A stretch of 64,000 bases of DNA from Lycorma delicatula (taxonomy: Eukaryota; Arthropoda; Insecta; Hemiptera; Fulgoridae), in NCBI RefSeq assembly GCF_047948215.1, contig NC_134456.1, positions 66,986,029-67,050,028 on the forward strand, given 5' to 3'. Shown here in pieces: positions 38,786-50,339 of the stretch; the first letter of the stretch is position 1; every line of letters begins with the position of its first letter. Below the pieces are notes generated by a model, which saw only the letters and a program-made list of their open reading frames with translations, made no database searches and was not told the DNA's origin. The position numbers were made by a program, and so were the translations under genes.

Positions 38786-40192
38786 TCACAATTTGGTTTC
38801 CGTAAGGGGCGTTCTACGGTGGGTGCTGTTAAGACAGTTATGCGTCTGGTGGACGAAGCGGCATCGGGTACTTGGCGCACCAGGAAGATACCAATTGTGA
38901 TATTGCTTGATGTGAGCAATGCTTTTAATTCGCTGAAATGGGATGCGATCCTACAAGCGTTGAGAGATAAGGATATTCCTGGATACCTAAGAAGATTTAT
39001 CCAGAATTACCTGCAGGATAGTTTTGTTGTTTGTCACCAGGGTAGATCCTGCTTCCGCTTCAAAGTGACGTGTGGAGTGCCTCAAGGCTCTGTCTTGGGG
39101 CCACTCCTTTGGAATCTGGTCTATGACGGAATCCTCGGGCTGAGTTATCCTCTGGGTGTTTTTCCAGTGGCTTTTGCTGACGACCTGGCCTTGGTTGTTA
39201 CTGGAAAAACTGAAGTAGAGGTATCAGAGAAGGCAAACGCAGCGATACGAATGGCAGAAGTCTGGATGCCTACTACAGGCTTAAAACTTTCGCATGGTAA
39301 AACAAAATACGTAGTCATGACAGGTCGTAGGAGAATATCTGACAGCCTAATTCGAGTAGGGGGTAATCTTGTCCAGCAACAGACTTCAGCCAAATATTTA
39401 GGGATCTGGCTTGACAAGAGGAGGAGTTTTACGGCACACGTGAATGAAATAGGTAAACGAGCTGAATGCACGGTCAAAAATCTTAGCAGATTACTCGGTA
39501 ATATGACAGGATCCAGAACTGCGAAGCGTAAGATTTACGCTCACGTAGTTAATTCCATCTTACTTTACGGTATACAAGTCTGGGAAAGAGCTCTGCGTGC
39601 CGACAAGAACAGAAGGGCCCTTGAAGGAATTCAACGGCGCAAGGGCTTAAGAGTGATATGCGCATATTCTTCAGTCTCCACCGAGGCAGTACTCGTAATT
39701 GCAGGAGTTCCTCCGCTTAAACAACTGGCGGAAATGCGAGTGAATATAGCACGTGGACAACCTTCTAAAGAAGCATATGAAGAGATGCTGCGTAATTGGC
39801 AACATCGTTGGGATGTAGCCAACACGGGACGATGGACACATCGTTTGATACCTTTGATCCGACCATGGATATAAAGGAAGTTCGGGGACATAAATTACTG
39901 GATAACGCAATTTTTTACAGGGCATGGGTCTTTCAGGTCCTATTTATGTACAAGACTAAGGGTAGAAAACAACAACTGTCCTTACTGTGGGGCATATGAT
40001 TCCCCTGAACATGAAGTATTTGAATGTAACCGTTGGACTGAAAGCAGGCAATCCTGTGTAAGACGTATAGGGCCATTATCTACGGAGAATTTGGTGGATA
40101 AAATGCTACTTAATGAGGATAACTTTAATGTGATCTCGTGGTTTATAAAGAAGAAAGATGAGGAAGCTGGTCAAGAAGAAACCGCTCGATGA
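38786..40192 (+). pseudogene. Retrotransposon ORF2, reverse transcriptase part
   Basis: Starts SQFGFRKGRSTVGAV, in frame 2 against frame 1 of the endonuclease part. RT palm motifs follow: LLDVSNAFNSLKWDAI, GVPQGSVLGPLLWNLVYDGI and the catalytic AFADDLALVV (about 39170-39200), then thumb sequence up to RWTHRLIPLIRPWI and a premature TAA at 39872-39874. The same frame continues after it with YCG and a C-x2-C...H...C zinc motif (CPYCGAYDSPEHEVFEC, from 39977) to the natural TGA at 40190-40192. R1-group ORF2 proteins are usually about 1,000 residues; about 645 codons remain, so roughly 1 kb is deleted. The protein cannot be functional in this copy. Confidence 0.85.
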
Positions 40193-40282
40193 TGACGGCT
40201 TGTCGTAGGTGGAATTTCCGTTTGTCAATATTTGAGAGAATGGGCAATATTGAGATATAGCTTTGAGTGTGGTTTACACACC

Positions 40283-40310
<28 letters not shown>
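40283..40310 (+). other. Internal poly(A) tract (A28)
   Basis: It lies 90 nt after the ORF2 stop and looks like the normal 3' end of the R1-type element. It is not followed by the target-site duplication, which is 650 bp further on. Confidence 0.85.
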
Positions 40311-40313
<3 letters not shown>

Positions 40314-40938
40314 ATAAAATATGTATAAAAATGTATTAATATACTGAAAACTTACAAGAGGAAATTGTTTGTTGTTGAGGGGAAGCTGATGATGGAGCTC
40401 TGGTTTGTAGGTTTTATCGGATAAGTGGTGAAGGAACTTATAGATTCTTAAACTTTGTGTTTCTTATATAATAAGTTTATAAAAATTTGTTAAAAGATAC
40501 TGAAAACTGTCATAAGGTAACTCTTTGTTGTTGACGGGTAATTTAAGGTGGTGCTCTTGCTCGATTGTGATGACGGACAGCCGAAGGTGGAGCTCATGCT
40601 CGTTCGTGCTTGCGTGGATGGGCAGAGAGGTGAAGAAACCTGAGGACTCCGTGGCTTAAGTTTTCAACTAATTGGTTGGGTTGGTATGATATCATATAAA
40701 AAAAAGAGAGAGATTAAAAAATAGGGGTGACTGTTGCTGAGAGAACAAGGGTGGTGGACTCTCAGTAATCAGTGTATGATGAATATCTATAAAATAAATA
40801 AAAGAGCTAACCGGTGAACTGACCTGCCGTGCCGGACATACAGCCGGCGAGCGGGGAGGCAAGCTAGAGTAAAGGAAACTCCTCTGGCGCGAGTCAAACT
40901 TGATTGTAGATCCGTTCCAGAGGAGTAGGTGGGAATAT
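40311..40938 (+). repeat. Segment between two poly(A) tracts, with internal repeats
   Basis: Two diverged units start tataaaaatgt at 40324 and tataaaaattt at 40478 (period about 154 bp) and share tactgaaaact and tttgttgttga. Inside the second, ggtggtgctcttgctcg is repeated as ggtggagctcatgctcg 40 bp later. A GC-rich piece (40810-40930) contains gacctgccgtgccggacata, similar to part of the repeat at 14741-14786. There is no open frame. It is either the element's own long 3' end or transduced flanking DNA. Confidence 0.7.
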
Positions 40939-40961
40939 AAAAAAAAAAAAAAAAAAAAAAA

Positions 40962-40975
40962 AATACTATTTACAA
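40962..40975. repeat. Target-site duplication, right copy
   Basis: aatactatttacaa lies directly after the terminal poly(A) tract and equals 36159-36172. Mariner sequence resumes at 40976. Confidence 0.85.
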
Positions 40976-41128
40976 AATACTCTCAAACAACTAGCGACAC
41001 TAGTGGATGTATATGGTACTACTGATTGTTGCTGTCGTTTTTGAGGTGGTTACGTGTCAGTGTAGTAACGTTTTGTTGCAGTTCAGTATTGTGAGTGTAG
41101 TTATGTGTATAAAACATCTAATTCATTC

Positions 41129-42116
41129 CAGGAGAGGATAGTTATAGTTGAAGCCTATATTCCTTCTGGATCGTTTGAAGAATCACGTCAAGTATTCGTA
41201 GAAAAAGTTCCAAATGCCTGTATCCCAGCGAAGAGTAGCACATACAATTTAGTTTAAAGATGGCATACAATAGGTTCGGATTCAAATGCAAAACGAAATA
41301 GGCAGCTTTCTGTTAGGAGTCCATAGGCTATTGCGATATTGAAAGGAAAATGACTGCCAGTCCAAAAAAAGCAGTACGCAAGTTATCCCAAAAATCTGGT
41401 GTTAAATACACATTTTCTCGTAAAATTCTTCAAGAAATAAATTGAAACCGTACTGCTTTACAAATAAAGGAGACATACAAATCAAGACGACTTTATTATT
41501 GCAGCTATCTTCTCGAAAGCATGGCTCGTGGACAGATAGACCCGATGTCGAATTTCCCGTCGGACGAGACATGGTTTCATTTATCAGGCCATGTTAATTC
41601 GCAGAACACCAGGTACTAGGTGGCGTGGAATCTTCACGAGATATTCGAGTCCACTTCACGATGAGAAAATTGGTGTTTGATGTGCCGTTTCCGGTAATCG
41701 TACAGCGGGACCAACATTTTTTGACCGAACTGTCAATACACAAGTTTACCTCACAATTTTCGAAAAATTCTATGCGCAATTAACAGATGAGAAAGAATAC
41801 AGAGCTTTTTCCAACAAGACGGAGCAACGTGTCACACATCAAACATTTCAATGAATCGCGTTCATGCAGCTTTAACAAAGAACGAGCTGTCGGCGAAGGA
41901 TGGTGGTCTCCACGTTCCCCAAAGTTGTTTACTTGCAATTCTTCCTTTGAGGCTACTTAAAGGAGAGAGCTTATGCATCAAATCCCCATAATGTCGATGA
42001 ACTGAAGGTGAAAATTCAACGAGAAATTAACGCAATTGACCACGTTTTACGTCAGACGACTCTCAATATGATCAATTGAGAAAAAAAGTGCATCGATGGC
42101 CAGGGTGGTCATTTTG
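41129..42116 (+). pseudogene. Mariner-type transposase remnant
   Basis: The helix-turn-helix half reads QERIVIVEAYIPSGSFEESR then KSSTYNLV and GSDSNAKRNRQLSVRSP, interrupted by in-frame stops. The catalytic half gives SDETWFHLSGHVNSQNTRYW (first Asp at 41563-41565) and FFQQDGATCHTS (second Asp at 41818-41820). The third motif region, around WSPRSP, reads K and N where the third Asp and following Asp normally stand, with an indel. It ends with HRWPGWSF near 42116. Multiple stops and frameshifts make it dead. The enzyme would cut and paste the element at TA sites. Confidence 0.82.
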
Positions 42117-42250
42117 AACATATTTGTAACAATAAGGTAAATAAATGTAACATTTAAATTATGTTTTATGTTTTTTTTATTCAATTTATCCGTGTCATTC
42201 ATAAAATTTCATTCCATCACAACCTACCGATTTTACAGCTGTTACATTGT

Positions 42251-42277
42251 GGGTTCGGTTTTATGTTACTCACTTTG
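42251..42277 (-). repeat. Mariner right terminal inverted repeat
   Basis: Its reverse complement starts CAAAGTGAGT and ends ACCGAACCC. It is followed by TA at 42278-42279. Confidence 0.9.
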
Positions 42278-42279
42278 TA

Positions 42280-45200
42280 TATGATTATTGATCGTTTAAT
42301 ATATAGAAATTTTACACTAAAAGTAAATTAAAGGAGGAAAATAACTCCCTCTTTGTAATAAAACTTTACTAAATTATGTAAACACTAATTTCATTTGAAA
42401 GAGTTAATAAAGTATTAGAGAATGAACCGTCAACTAAATTGCTACGTCAGCAATCCGTAGAAATTTTTAGGTCGATAGCTTGGTAACTAGTAGTCTCAAC
42501 GAGATAGTACTGCGTCAGTCCTGCAATCGATGCTTTTACGGACATTTTGACACCAAATTTATGAAAATTATCTCTGCTGTTTACACTTCATGGGAATAGG
42601 ATGCATACAGATTTGTGTAGAATATTTGTTGCACTGTTTATTTATAGAATAATTATTTGTTAAAATATATTCAAATACTAAAGAATTATAATACATTTGA
42701 TGATATTTTTTTTATTCATTATAAATATTTTTTTAAAGATATATTGTCTAAATTGACTTAAAGACTTAAAAGTGTAATAATGATGAACAGTGCCTTCAAT
42801 AGGCTTAGTAGTATGTACATGCTAATTTTATTTTATTAAATTTACTCTTCCAGATGTTTTAGGTTCAATAAATACACATTTTTAAACTAGAATTTGCATT
42901 AGAATAAATATAGAAGTTACGCTTTCTGAATTAAATAATTAAAAATATATATGTGTATAAGAGTATGTATATCCCAGTATGTCATCAGTTACCGTAAAAC
43001 TTTTGTTGTGTTAATTGTTGATGGTTGATGTAATTTACATTCTTCGTAAGAATATTTGTACCTTTTAATCTTTATAAGAATAGTAATATTATCGGAAATT
43101 TTAAGAGAATTTATTTTTTTTGGATCACAAAATATGGACTAAAAGTAGTTAGATTTTTATATTTTTTCCTCGAAATTTTTAGAATTTATAAAAGTGTTGC
43201 CGTACTTTTTGAAATTAATGGATCGGAATTTATTTTATTTTACGTCAATGAAAACATAATAAGGTTAGAAGAATAAAAATAATCTGTTACAATAATGAGC
43301 ATGGAGAATATATGTAAGTAGGCTTTGGTCCTATTTTTCGTGAATATTCAACCTAAATTGATGAAATTTTGTGGATACTTTACGAGTAGGAGAGTAATGA
43401 AAAAAATTATAGCAGGAAAAAATTACTTTACCTCAGAGAAGAATAGACATATTTAAAATATTATTCATTTGTTTACTTTTAAAAAAATTTGTAGTATTTT
43501 CTAACGTTCAAATTAGATTCATTGATTTAAAATTTTCTATTAATTTTTACCTATATAAGGTCTTAATATGGTGCAGACAGTTTTTAATTCTTATTAAAAT
43601 ATTAGAATGCAGCTTATTCCCAACTCTCAAAATAGTTTTCTATATTTTAATTTACGAGTTTATTTTATATATTTGCATAATATATTTCAAGGAAATTTAT
43701 GAAGTTGATGAAATTTTAATAAATTTTATGTTTATCAAAGTGAAACAGAAGTTACAATTTTTTAAAGCAAAGTCCTAAACTTTGTCGTTTAAGATTGAAT
43801 TTATATAAATTGTTACTTGTGTTACAAATTTGCCAAGATATTTTTAAATAATGTTTTTAAAATAAGTAAACTTGTAAAGAAATAATAATTTACAATATTT
43901 TTTTCTTTATTTAGATGTTAAATCTTAAGTCCTGTCTAACTGCTTGGCAGTTCAGATACATCATTGCCAGTTTTTTATTTACTTTTTTTACACGATTGTT
44001 CACTCCTGTAAATTACACAATCGTGGGCAAATATTTATCTACAAATATAAATAAACTAGATTTTATTTGTAAGATTTGACATTTTTTATACGATTTCTAG
44101 TACTTATATTAGCAGAATAAGTTGTGCTTCAAATTGCATGTAATTATCTCTTTTCGCACAGAATCATGTGCATCTATTCATTTATAACAGCATTATAGCT
44201 TAATGTATAATTACCGAAATAAATTAGTTTGCTTACGCATAATTAAGCAAGGTTTAACATTCTATCTTCATGTTAATTCGTAATTAGCTTTTGCAAATGA
44301 TGAATTTCCTGCAGTATTAAATTTCTCTTGTTCAAAATTGCTCAAGGACGTTTAGGAACGAGAATACGTTACCTTATATATTTTGCTAATTTTAATAACC
44401 ATTTTAAGTTTATAAATTCCACTTATATGTATACATACTGTATAAACTGTTTTATTATTTTACGAAATTGTATTAATTGTCATGTGTTACTATGTTATGC
44501 TGAGTGGTCATGTATATCTCCTTCAAACTAATTTCAAAAAAACGAGTTTTTTTAATTCTCTTTTGTAGCCTTAATTTTCAAAAATGTATCAATTTGGATG
44601 ATTTATTTATTTATTTTTTTAAATTATCCTTTCAGTTTTCAGCTGAAAGTTTTAGTTTTACTGTAAGTGGAAGATTTTGTTATTTTCTATTTTAAATAAA
44701 GTTATGGCTTGCGTTTTTGTACATTTTATAAAGGCTTATTATTGCGTAATGATAAATAACTAATGTTCTTTGCAATATCTTAAATATTTTTACTCAAAAC
44801 TTAACAGAAAGTGTTTAGATAATGTGGGTTAAATTCTTATAAATGAAATAAATAAATAAATGAATGAAAATTTAATAATAATAAATGAATGAAATTTAAA
44901 TTTAGAAAATAAATTTAAATGAAATACTGTGCATGTGAATTTCAAGCATGATCAATTAATTTATGATATATTCCTTTCTAAGTATTACCTTTCTACCCTA
45001 ATAGGGTGATCATTTTAGGAAGAACTGGAGAATAATTTTAGAAACTGGTTTTGTGCTGAGCATTATTATTTCAGTAGAATAATTATACTTATTTTAAGGA
45101 AATTTCGATATATATGTTTATTTTTTTATAATAATAATAATAATAATTAGTTATAATTTATTTATAACAATAATTACAATAGTAAACATTACTTATTATT

Positions 45201-45439
45201 TTACATTCGTGTGAATACGCAACAGGCTGGTAGATGATGGTCATTATATTGAAATATTTTGAAACTTGTACAAATGTACATTAGTTTGGCTAATTCATTA
45301 GTAGTTATACAGCTGCGTACTGCTGAAGGGAATAGAAATTGGCAATTCCACAATAGCTCTTAGTGTATTTACCAGATTAATACCTGCATATTATCCAGAT
45401 TAATTTAGTATTTGCATTGTATTTTATCGATATTTCTCT
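42280..45439. other. AT-rich DNA, no gene seen
   Basis: No family is recognised on either strand. Small patches (for example 42420-42560) are less AT-rich but not coding. Confidence 0.5.
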
Positions 45440-46250
45440 AGTTTTGTCAACAGCGATTCGACTAGTTTGATGAAATTCTACATTTTCTATCTTTTATTTC
45501 AATTTCAAAACGTTGTTTAACATACTGAATAAAAATTGTAAAACATCTTCAGTTGCTTGTAATTTATACAATAATTTTTACCGTTTATTACTTTTTATAT
45601 CCTCTAGATAGTTATGAAGCGAAAAACCTTGTTATCTTAATGTTTACCCTCCAACCAGACTTTGATTTAGAATCTACCAAAAGAAGAGACATGAATTTTT
45701 TTTATTAAAAGTTTTTATAAGGCTTTTAATTTTAAACTTCGAATAGTTTTTATTTTTTCCTGATTTTATTTTCTATTCCTGGCTATGTATAATTTTTATT
45801 TCACTTTTTTGAAGAATTACATTCCAAAAGTAATTAAACAATTTTTTTCTATTCCAAATCTATGCTTCTCTGATACAGATTTGTTTTATCCATAACGAAT
45901 ACCCTTTTTTGTTTTAATCTGCTTTTTATTTCATCTGATTTAGTTTTAAAATTAAACTCAAATCCTCTTTTACCATTGGACCAGATCATTTATTTTTTCT
46001 TTCGTACAATTTTGGGTTTCAGCTGAAACAACCATTACATCGATAAAACTGAACAGTCTTACTCCTGATCTGGTAATTTCATGTTATACGATTCTTTTCC
46101 TTAAATCTTTTTAAAAAAAGCTGACAATTATTAAGATAAGGTCTTAATACTCGTTTCAGACTTCTGTTGTATTATACATTTTATTGTGTTCTCTTTTGTT
46201 TTAATAATGTAATTTTTTTTGTAGATTTCGTAACTCATCATTGACAAGAG
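45440..46250 (-). pseudogene. Very decayed LINE remnant
   Basis: The plus strand at 45444-45474 (gtcaacagcgattcgactag then tttgatga) resembles 33594-33619 and the LINE 3' end proposed there. Antisense TE-like sequence appears to continue (for example ccaaccagactttgatttag) without any usable frame. Confidence 0.3.
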
Positions 46251-46564
46251 TTCAACGGTATTTAATTTTTAGTTTTTTTTTTATTTTATTATCATCTTTT
46301 TTTTTTGTTTCCAAGTCTCTTATCAAGATTTACAAAAGGCATAATTTTTTTTAATCTTTTCTTTGGGTATGGCTGAAGACTTTCATAATTCAGAGTTAGG
46401 TGCTTCAGGAGGCTAGACGATTTCAAATATTTGTGAACTTTTTACTTTAAGAACCCTGTACCTGTTTTGTGATGATTCTTTTATTTCTGGAAGAAAATAA
46501 TTTATGTTTTAGTATACATTACATTTGTTCAATAAAAATTATTGATTAAAAATACTCTATAGAT

Positions 46565-46860
46565 CGTGAGTAAAAAACCAGTCTCTCGAGTTGTTAAAGA
46601 CGACATAAGCGCTTACTGGCCCTTAAGCTTTCTTATGCTGCGGTTCCTTCTTGGGAAAAATGTATTTTCTAACCGATTCTTTTGATACCTTCTCAATTTT
46701 GGATTGTGTGATAATAGGTAGGATCTCTTCTGCTTAGGTTTTAGGACCTATATAGGCAAAATCCCTTGAATATTATAAAGGGAGGGTGATTCCATGGACC
46801 GGCTCAAAATCTTGCTGTCAGGTAGCTTCACAGGTTTGTTGGCTGAATACAATGGATTCT
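46565..46860 (-). other. Less AT-rich block, unclassified
   Basis: One minus-strand frame runs about 60 codons with only two stops and includes EILPIITQSKIEKVSKESVR and VVFNNSRDWFF. The charged composition looks coding-derived, most likely from a transposon, but I cannot name the family. Confidence 0.25.
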
Positions 46861-48439
46861 TATTCCTCGTAATTTTTATATTACTTATAATTATTAGTTT
46901 TATTTTTTTAAATTAATACGTATATTTAATAACAGTGTGAAGAAGTTTATAATTGTGGCTGAAATAATAAAAATATAACTTATATACAAAAATTAGTATT
47001 TTGAGGTATGTATTATACGTACATGAGACGATTTCATTACTTAGGTTAACATTTTCGAGTGTTTTCCAGAGTAAAAAAATCATCTTTAATTATATCAAGT
47101 TGATTGTATGAGTAATCCCTTTAATTATTTAAAAATAATTACTCTGAAAAAGGAAAAATATAGGCAGAAAAGAAAATTTTAATTAACTTCAAAAATTCCA
47201 GATAATTAGATAATAAAGAAATTTTGATTTTAAAATACATATTTTTTTATTTTTATTGGGGAAGATTGAAAAAAAGTGTTATAACTATTAAAAATTTATT
47301 GATATTGGATTAAATTCAAATATGTGAAAAAGTTTGCAATCAAAAAAATGAAGAGTTGTCCTACTAGAAATAAGAAAAGTGAGTCATGGAAATGGATATC
47401 TTATATTGAAAATTAACTTAAGTTATATTAGCTTATTTATAAGAATTATCTAATTCTAAATTATGTATGAAACTGTTAATTTTATATAGCAGATTATGTT
47501 TGAAGAAAACTTTGCAATCATTCTTTTTATTACAGTCAGACATTTAAAAAAACACGATTAAATACTAAAAAATACGTTTTAATTTTCCATTTATTGCTTT
47601 TTATCAGTAATTCATATCTCAACATCCATCACTCTGTTGCCTCACTTCTATGCCTTCTTTCTCTCTGAAGAAAAAATAATTATTCAGTGATATATGTGAT
47701 AGTAGTCTTACAGATTAACTGTAAGACTTGTAATGCAACCAGATTACGATCTAATTATTATACAAACGAAATCCTAACCAATTCATATTTTAAATTACTA
47801 TAACATATTACTAAATTTTAAAAAAATACTTTTTTCTAGTTGACTCTAAGAAAAATACTTCCGGAAGTTTTATATAAAAATATCCGCGGTTCTTTAATTA
47901 TTTCTTTTAATTTTTAAAAAAAATATTTTTACAATAATGCAAGAAGTATAACGAAAAGTAAATTAGTGAAAGTACGCATGTTGAAGTAATCATATGAAAT
48001 CCTTTACTAGCTAGTATAGTTTACTGTATGAACTTTACTACATGAAAAAAGAGAAATGCGAATCATCTTGTGGAATTTGATCAATACGGAAGTTTTAGTA
48101 CTATGTGTTTTATTTAAAAAAAAACAAAAGTAAAACAGAAATGCTTTGAATCTATTTAGATTTACCGTAATTTTAATATTACATATGCAATTGTAATATT
48201 TTAGTTGAAGAATTTAATGAAAGTTTGGTTATATTTCTTTGTAATAATTACTTTATGGTATTTATTGATATAAAAAAATGAGGAATAGTAATCTATCGGT
48301 GAGCCAAATAATCTAAGAGGAAAAGTTAACATGTTATGTCATCGCCAATCATCTGCTACAACTGGATTAGCTGTATAACGCTGAGGGCAACATCAATTAG
48401 ATTATTCAAAAATTATATAAAACATTTGCTGCTTTAAAT
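46861..48439. other. AT-rich DNA, no gene seen
   Basis: Nothing is recognised on either strand. Confidence 0.5.
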
Positions 48440-48625
48440 TTTGATTCAATTAAACGTTTTAAATGTTTTAATTTATTTCAGTTAATTAAATCGCTCCTCA
48501 AAAACATTTCCAATCTAAAAAAGGATGGCGTCCTTTTTAAAATTGGAAATATTTGAAGTACATCACTACATTACTCGAAACCAGAATGTCTCAGTAAATT
48601 TTTAGGACTGATATATTAATTACTG
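48440..48625 (+). repeat. Inverted repeat pair, left arm
   Basis: The arm contains cctcaaaaacatttccaatc (48498-48517) and gaatgtctcagtaaattttt (48584-48603). Both recur in reverse complement and in consistent order in the right arm at 49905-50125, at roughly 80 per cent similarity with indels. One frame reads KSLLKNISNLKKDG. Confidence 0.7.
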
Positions 48626-49904
48626 AGCTAACAGTGAGAGATGTTGTTGGTATGTAAATATTTAATTATTTACTCTTTTTGCATCTATCATGTATTTTTT
48701 CTAATCCAAAACTAGTAAAATTACGTTCTGGAATAGTAAATTTAATATTTGTAAAAAAAAGACAGAGAAATGTATTAATTTTGGTTTATACAGCGAATAA
48801 TAGCGATATTTCTCACATAAAAATAACACAAACAACAAAACATGTATAATTTGCGATGTCAACGATCTAATGATAAAAATTCATTAAAAAATATCATCAT
48901 TCTTTTAAAGGCGTGCTCAAGTGACAAATTGGTTTTGTGCTACTTGTAATCGGAGACAATTACAAAAAAATTTATAGACAATTTCTAAATGTATAGAAAT
49001 AATGAGAAGAGTATATAAGCAGAGTACCAAAGTTAATAATTTTACCACTGACGTCAGTTAAACTGGTAAATTTACTAGAAGGAATTGTAAAATTACATAC
49101 GGAAAGTAAGTGTTTCAGAAGTTAGCGATTTTTTTCTTGTTACTAAAAGTACTGTTTTCAGTACAGGGTACAGAATTATCGACAGTGAGAAGTTAACGGT
49201 AATACACTTAGTATTACACTATTACACTTAGAAGTGTACATTTTTAGTGCAGATTTACTAGAGGGCAGTAATATTACCTTTGGACTGATTACAATGTAGA
49301 AACTAGAAGAGTTTTGTTTCTACGCAGTTAAATACAGCACTCTGTCATAAATGTTAATAGATTTCTTTAAATTAGGTGTTAGATCAAGGACCGAGCTACT
49401 AAACAAGGTAATTTTCAGGAAAATAATAATATTAATTTAGCATATTAAGTATAATATATTAGAATTTAGACTGTTTGAAAAAAATCCGAACGTACGAATA
49501 AACATGAAAAAATAATTTCCAGTAATTGATGTGATTCTGTTTATGAAATAACTTAATAAAATAGCAACAAGTTCAGACGTTGTAAATTATAAATACTCAT
49601 TTTTTATTTCCATATAAAAGATTTCGTTATCAAAATTTTCATAACGAATTCCTATAATCTTGAAAAATATTATCGTCGTCCACTATAAGTTGTGTTCTTA
49701 GAAAGTCTACATTATTTATAATTATGAACGTAATAGATGACAGTTGTAAATGATCTAAACATCATTTTAAAGGATAATATTGAAAAGGATTTCTTTACTA
49801 TATCGTATAAAATTTTTCTAAGGCGAGACGAATCTATATTTCGAGTACGAGAGCATTGTAATAAAATTTGTCAGATTTTTCTAATTCAACGATATTTCAC
49901 TAGT

Positions 49905-50125
49905 CCTTCAGTATTAAATATATCAGTCCTAAAAATATACTGAGACATTATGGTTTGAATTAGAGTACTAGCGTACTGCAATGATATCATTAGTTTTTGT
50001 AACAGTGCAATTTTGTAAAATATACTAAGTCCGGCCTCCTCCTTTTTTAAATTGGAAATATTTTTGAGGAATGATTTCAGTGCTTTTTGGTCGTGTTGTT
50101 CAAGTTGTATAAAATTCAATCATTT
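49905..50125 (-). repeat. Inverted repeat pair, right arm
   Basis: The reverse complement of this arm matches the left arm. Its minus strand is open for 77 codons and includes KSFLKNISNLKKEEAGL, close to KSLLKNISNLKKDG in the left arm, so a short coding segment may have been duplicated in inverse orientation. The spacer of about 1.3 kb has no recognised gene. Confidence 0.65.
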
Positions 50126-50239
50126 GAGTGTTGTAAAATTAACTAATATCACATTTGATATCCTTGAATTAGTTCATTTTTTAATTGGAAAAAGATAGGT
50201 ACTCCTTTTTTTTCAATTTATAAAATTAACTAACTTTTA

Positions 50240-50335
50240 CTGGGATTCGAACTTCAGAAACTTCAACTTCAAAAATCACTGATAAACAAATGATTTACGA
50301 TGACGAGTTAACCACTAGATCAGCCCGATAGGCTG
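50240..50335 (-). repeat. tRNA-derived SINE head (family 2)
   Basis: On the minus strand there is an A-box-like TGATCTAGTGGTTAACTCG and, about 55 nt later, a B-box-like GAAGTTCGAATCCCAGT, the layout of an internal Pol III promoter in a tRNA-derived SINE. The distance between the boxes is longer than in a real tRNA, and the arms do not pair, so it is not a tRNA gene. Confidence 0.6.
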
Positions 50336-50339
50336 AAAG

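Larger units (their letters stand above)
36173..40961 (+). mobile_element. R1-clade non-LTR retrotransposon inserted in mariner
   Basis: The inserted segment holds a 468-nt 5' leader with two strong hairpins, an intact ORF1, a damaged ORF2, a short 3' untranslated stretch ending in A28 (40283-40310), about 630 bp of further sequence with internal repeats, and a terminal A25 (40939-40963). ORF1 with three CCHC knuckles, an APE-type endonuclease beginning FLQINCNRS and a C-terminal zinc motif after RT place it in the R1 group. The perfect target-site duplication and intact ORF1 suggest a fairly recent insertion. Confidence 0.85.
36114..42277 (+). mobile_element. Degenerate mariner element, split by a retrotransposon
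   Basis: Ends are 27-bp inverted repeats (36114-36140 and 42251-42277) with three mismatches, both sharing aacataaaaccgaaccc, and each flanked by the TA that Tc1/mariner elements duplicate (36112-36113, 42278-42279). Removing the nested retrotransposon and one copy of its 14-bp target duplication leaves 1361 bp, the usual length of a mariner. The transposase frame lies in the right part and is dead. Confidence 0.88.

Noticed and set aside
38819..39874. RT frame as a separate gene starting at GTG 38819
   Set aside because: Coding homology begins upstream at SQFGFRKG (38786) and continues after the TAA to 40192, so this is a fragment of ORF2.
40311..40961. Older retrotransposon host into which the R1 copy inserted, ending at 40310
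   Set aside because: That would need a target duplication of the sequence after A28 (tttataaaatatg) within the 5' leader; I found only short AT-rich partial matches there.
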